A stretch of 6,989 nucleotides of DNA, taken from assembly GCA_025965395.1 (NCBI GenBank), contig JAOPXA010000114.1, forward strand, positions 1 through 6,989, in the 5' to 3' direction. The notes beneath the pieces are model-generated. The model ran no database searches. It had not been told where the DNA came from and saw nothing but the letters and a program-made list of their open reading frames with translations. The DNA is from Nocardioidaceae bacterium. GTDB lineage: Bacteria > Actinomycetota > Actinomycetes > Propionibacteriales > Nocardioidaceae. The first letter of the stretch is position 1, and every line of letters begins with the position of its first letter. This document shows, in pieces, positions 6,691 to 6,989 of this stretch. A program made the translations under genes and the position numbers.

Positions 6691-6989
6691 ATGAAGCGAC
6701 TTGCCATCTTCGCCGTAGGAATCGTTGCCGCGGTCGTCCCCACCGTATGGGGCGTGCACGCGAACACCTCGCTCGACACCACGGTGCCGGTCAAGCCGGT
6801 GTCGGCGATCGCGAGCACGACGCCGACGGACGGCCCAGCGCCAGAACCCACCGCCGAACCGAGCGAGTCCGCGCCGACATCATCCCCCACACCCAAGGCA
6901 ACGCCCACTCCTTATCGCGGCAAGAGCTCCGAGGGCAGCGATGACAACGGTGGCAACTCCGGCTCCGATGACGACAACTCGGGCAGTTC
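6691..6989 (+). CDS. Secreted Pro/Thr/Ser-rich protein, N-terminal part only
   Basis: The frame from the ATG at 6691 stays open for 99 codons to the end of the window, so the C-terminus and main domain are missing. GAAAGGG (6679-6685) lies 5 nt upstream, a good ribosome binding site. The product begins with a clear signal peptide: MKR, a hydrophobic stretch 4-22, and a likely signal peptidase I site after VHA (residues 22-24). The mature part is low in complexity: a Pro/Thr/Ser/Ala-rich linker at about 43-80 (PAPEPTAEPSESAPTSSPTP is typical) and then a Ser/Gly/Asp/Asn-rich tail (SDDNGGNSGSDDDNSG). Such sequence usually forms an extended cell-wall spacer or a disordered exported protein. No cysteine is seen after the signal sequence, so a lipoprotein is unlikely. 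Function is unknown. The high GC and repetitive codons make other frames look open here, but those lack a ribosome binding site and a signal sequence. Confidence 0.75.
   Translation, partial: MKRLAIFAVGIVAAVVPTVWGVHANTSLDTTVPVKPVSAIASTTPTDGPAPEPTAEPSESAPTSSPTPKATPTPYRGKSSEGSDDNGGNSGSDDDNSGS

Noticed and set aside
6573..6908. A 111-codon minus-strand frame over the secreted-protein gene
   Set aside because: It spans the end of the zinc-finger gene and a low-complexity Pro/Ser/Thr coding region, where antisense frames stay open by composition; the plus-strand frame has a ribosome binding site and signal peptide.

Overview
The window looks like a chromosomal segment of a high-GC actinobacterium. 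The coding sequence is GC-rich, several starts are GTG, several genes have no Shine-Dalgarno sequence but a -10-like hexamer exactly 7 nt before the start codon (leaderless style), and the gene content is typical of actinobacteria: paired GAF-ANTAR regulators, a short TraR/DksA-type zinc-finger protein, a YtxH-like envelope protein and a split-barrel flavin/PNPOx-family protein. A Propionibacteriales-like host is plausible but is only a guess. I see no insertion sequence, tRNA, rRNA, CRISPR array or integrase, and nothing that demands recent horizontal transfer.

Layout. (1) 1-2168, plus strand: a 5'-truncated MoxR/CoxD-type AAA+ ATPase followed 3 nt later by a CoxE-type VWA protein, a classic ATPase/VWA maturation pair. 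(2) 2229-3089, plus strand: a small PNPOx-like split-barrel protein, then a YtxH-like membrane-anchored protein whose tail carries three 11-residue repeats. (3) 3040-4689, minus strand: an NADH:quinone reductase/nitronate monooxygenase-family flavoprotein, then a six-helix, histidine-containing membrane protein of unknown function whose 3' end overlaps the YtxH-like gene by 50 bp, tail to tail. (4) 4823-6246, plus strand: two adjacent GAF-ANTAR proteins, divergent from the flavoprotein gene. (5) 6257-6613: a TraR/DksA-like C4 zinc-finger protein. (6) 6691-6989: the start of a secreted Pro/Thr/Ser- and Asp/Gly/Ser-rich protein, cut by the window end. Every part of the window is within or close to a gene; the largest gap is the 133-bp divergent intergenic region at 4690-4822.

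How the genes may work together. The ATPase and VWA proteins should act as one chaperone-like machine, as CoxD and CoxE do in maturation of molybdenum CO dehydrogenase, but no cox structural gene is in view. The two GAF-ANTAR proteins and the TraR/DksA-like protein all belong to families that act on RNA polymerase after promoter recognition (RNA-based antitermination, secondary-channel binding), so 4823-6613 may be a small post-recruitment transcription-control module. The most notable non-coding signals are three -10/start pairs with an identical 7-nt spacing, several short perfect dyads at candidate promoters, an AT-rich 10-mer shared by two intergenic regions, and a possible Shine-Dalgarno-sequestering hairpin before the first GAF-ANTAR gene. 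No clearly new system is demonstrated; these are leads.
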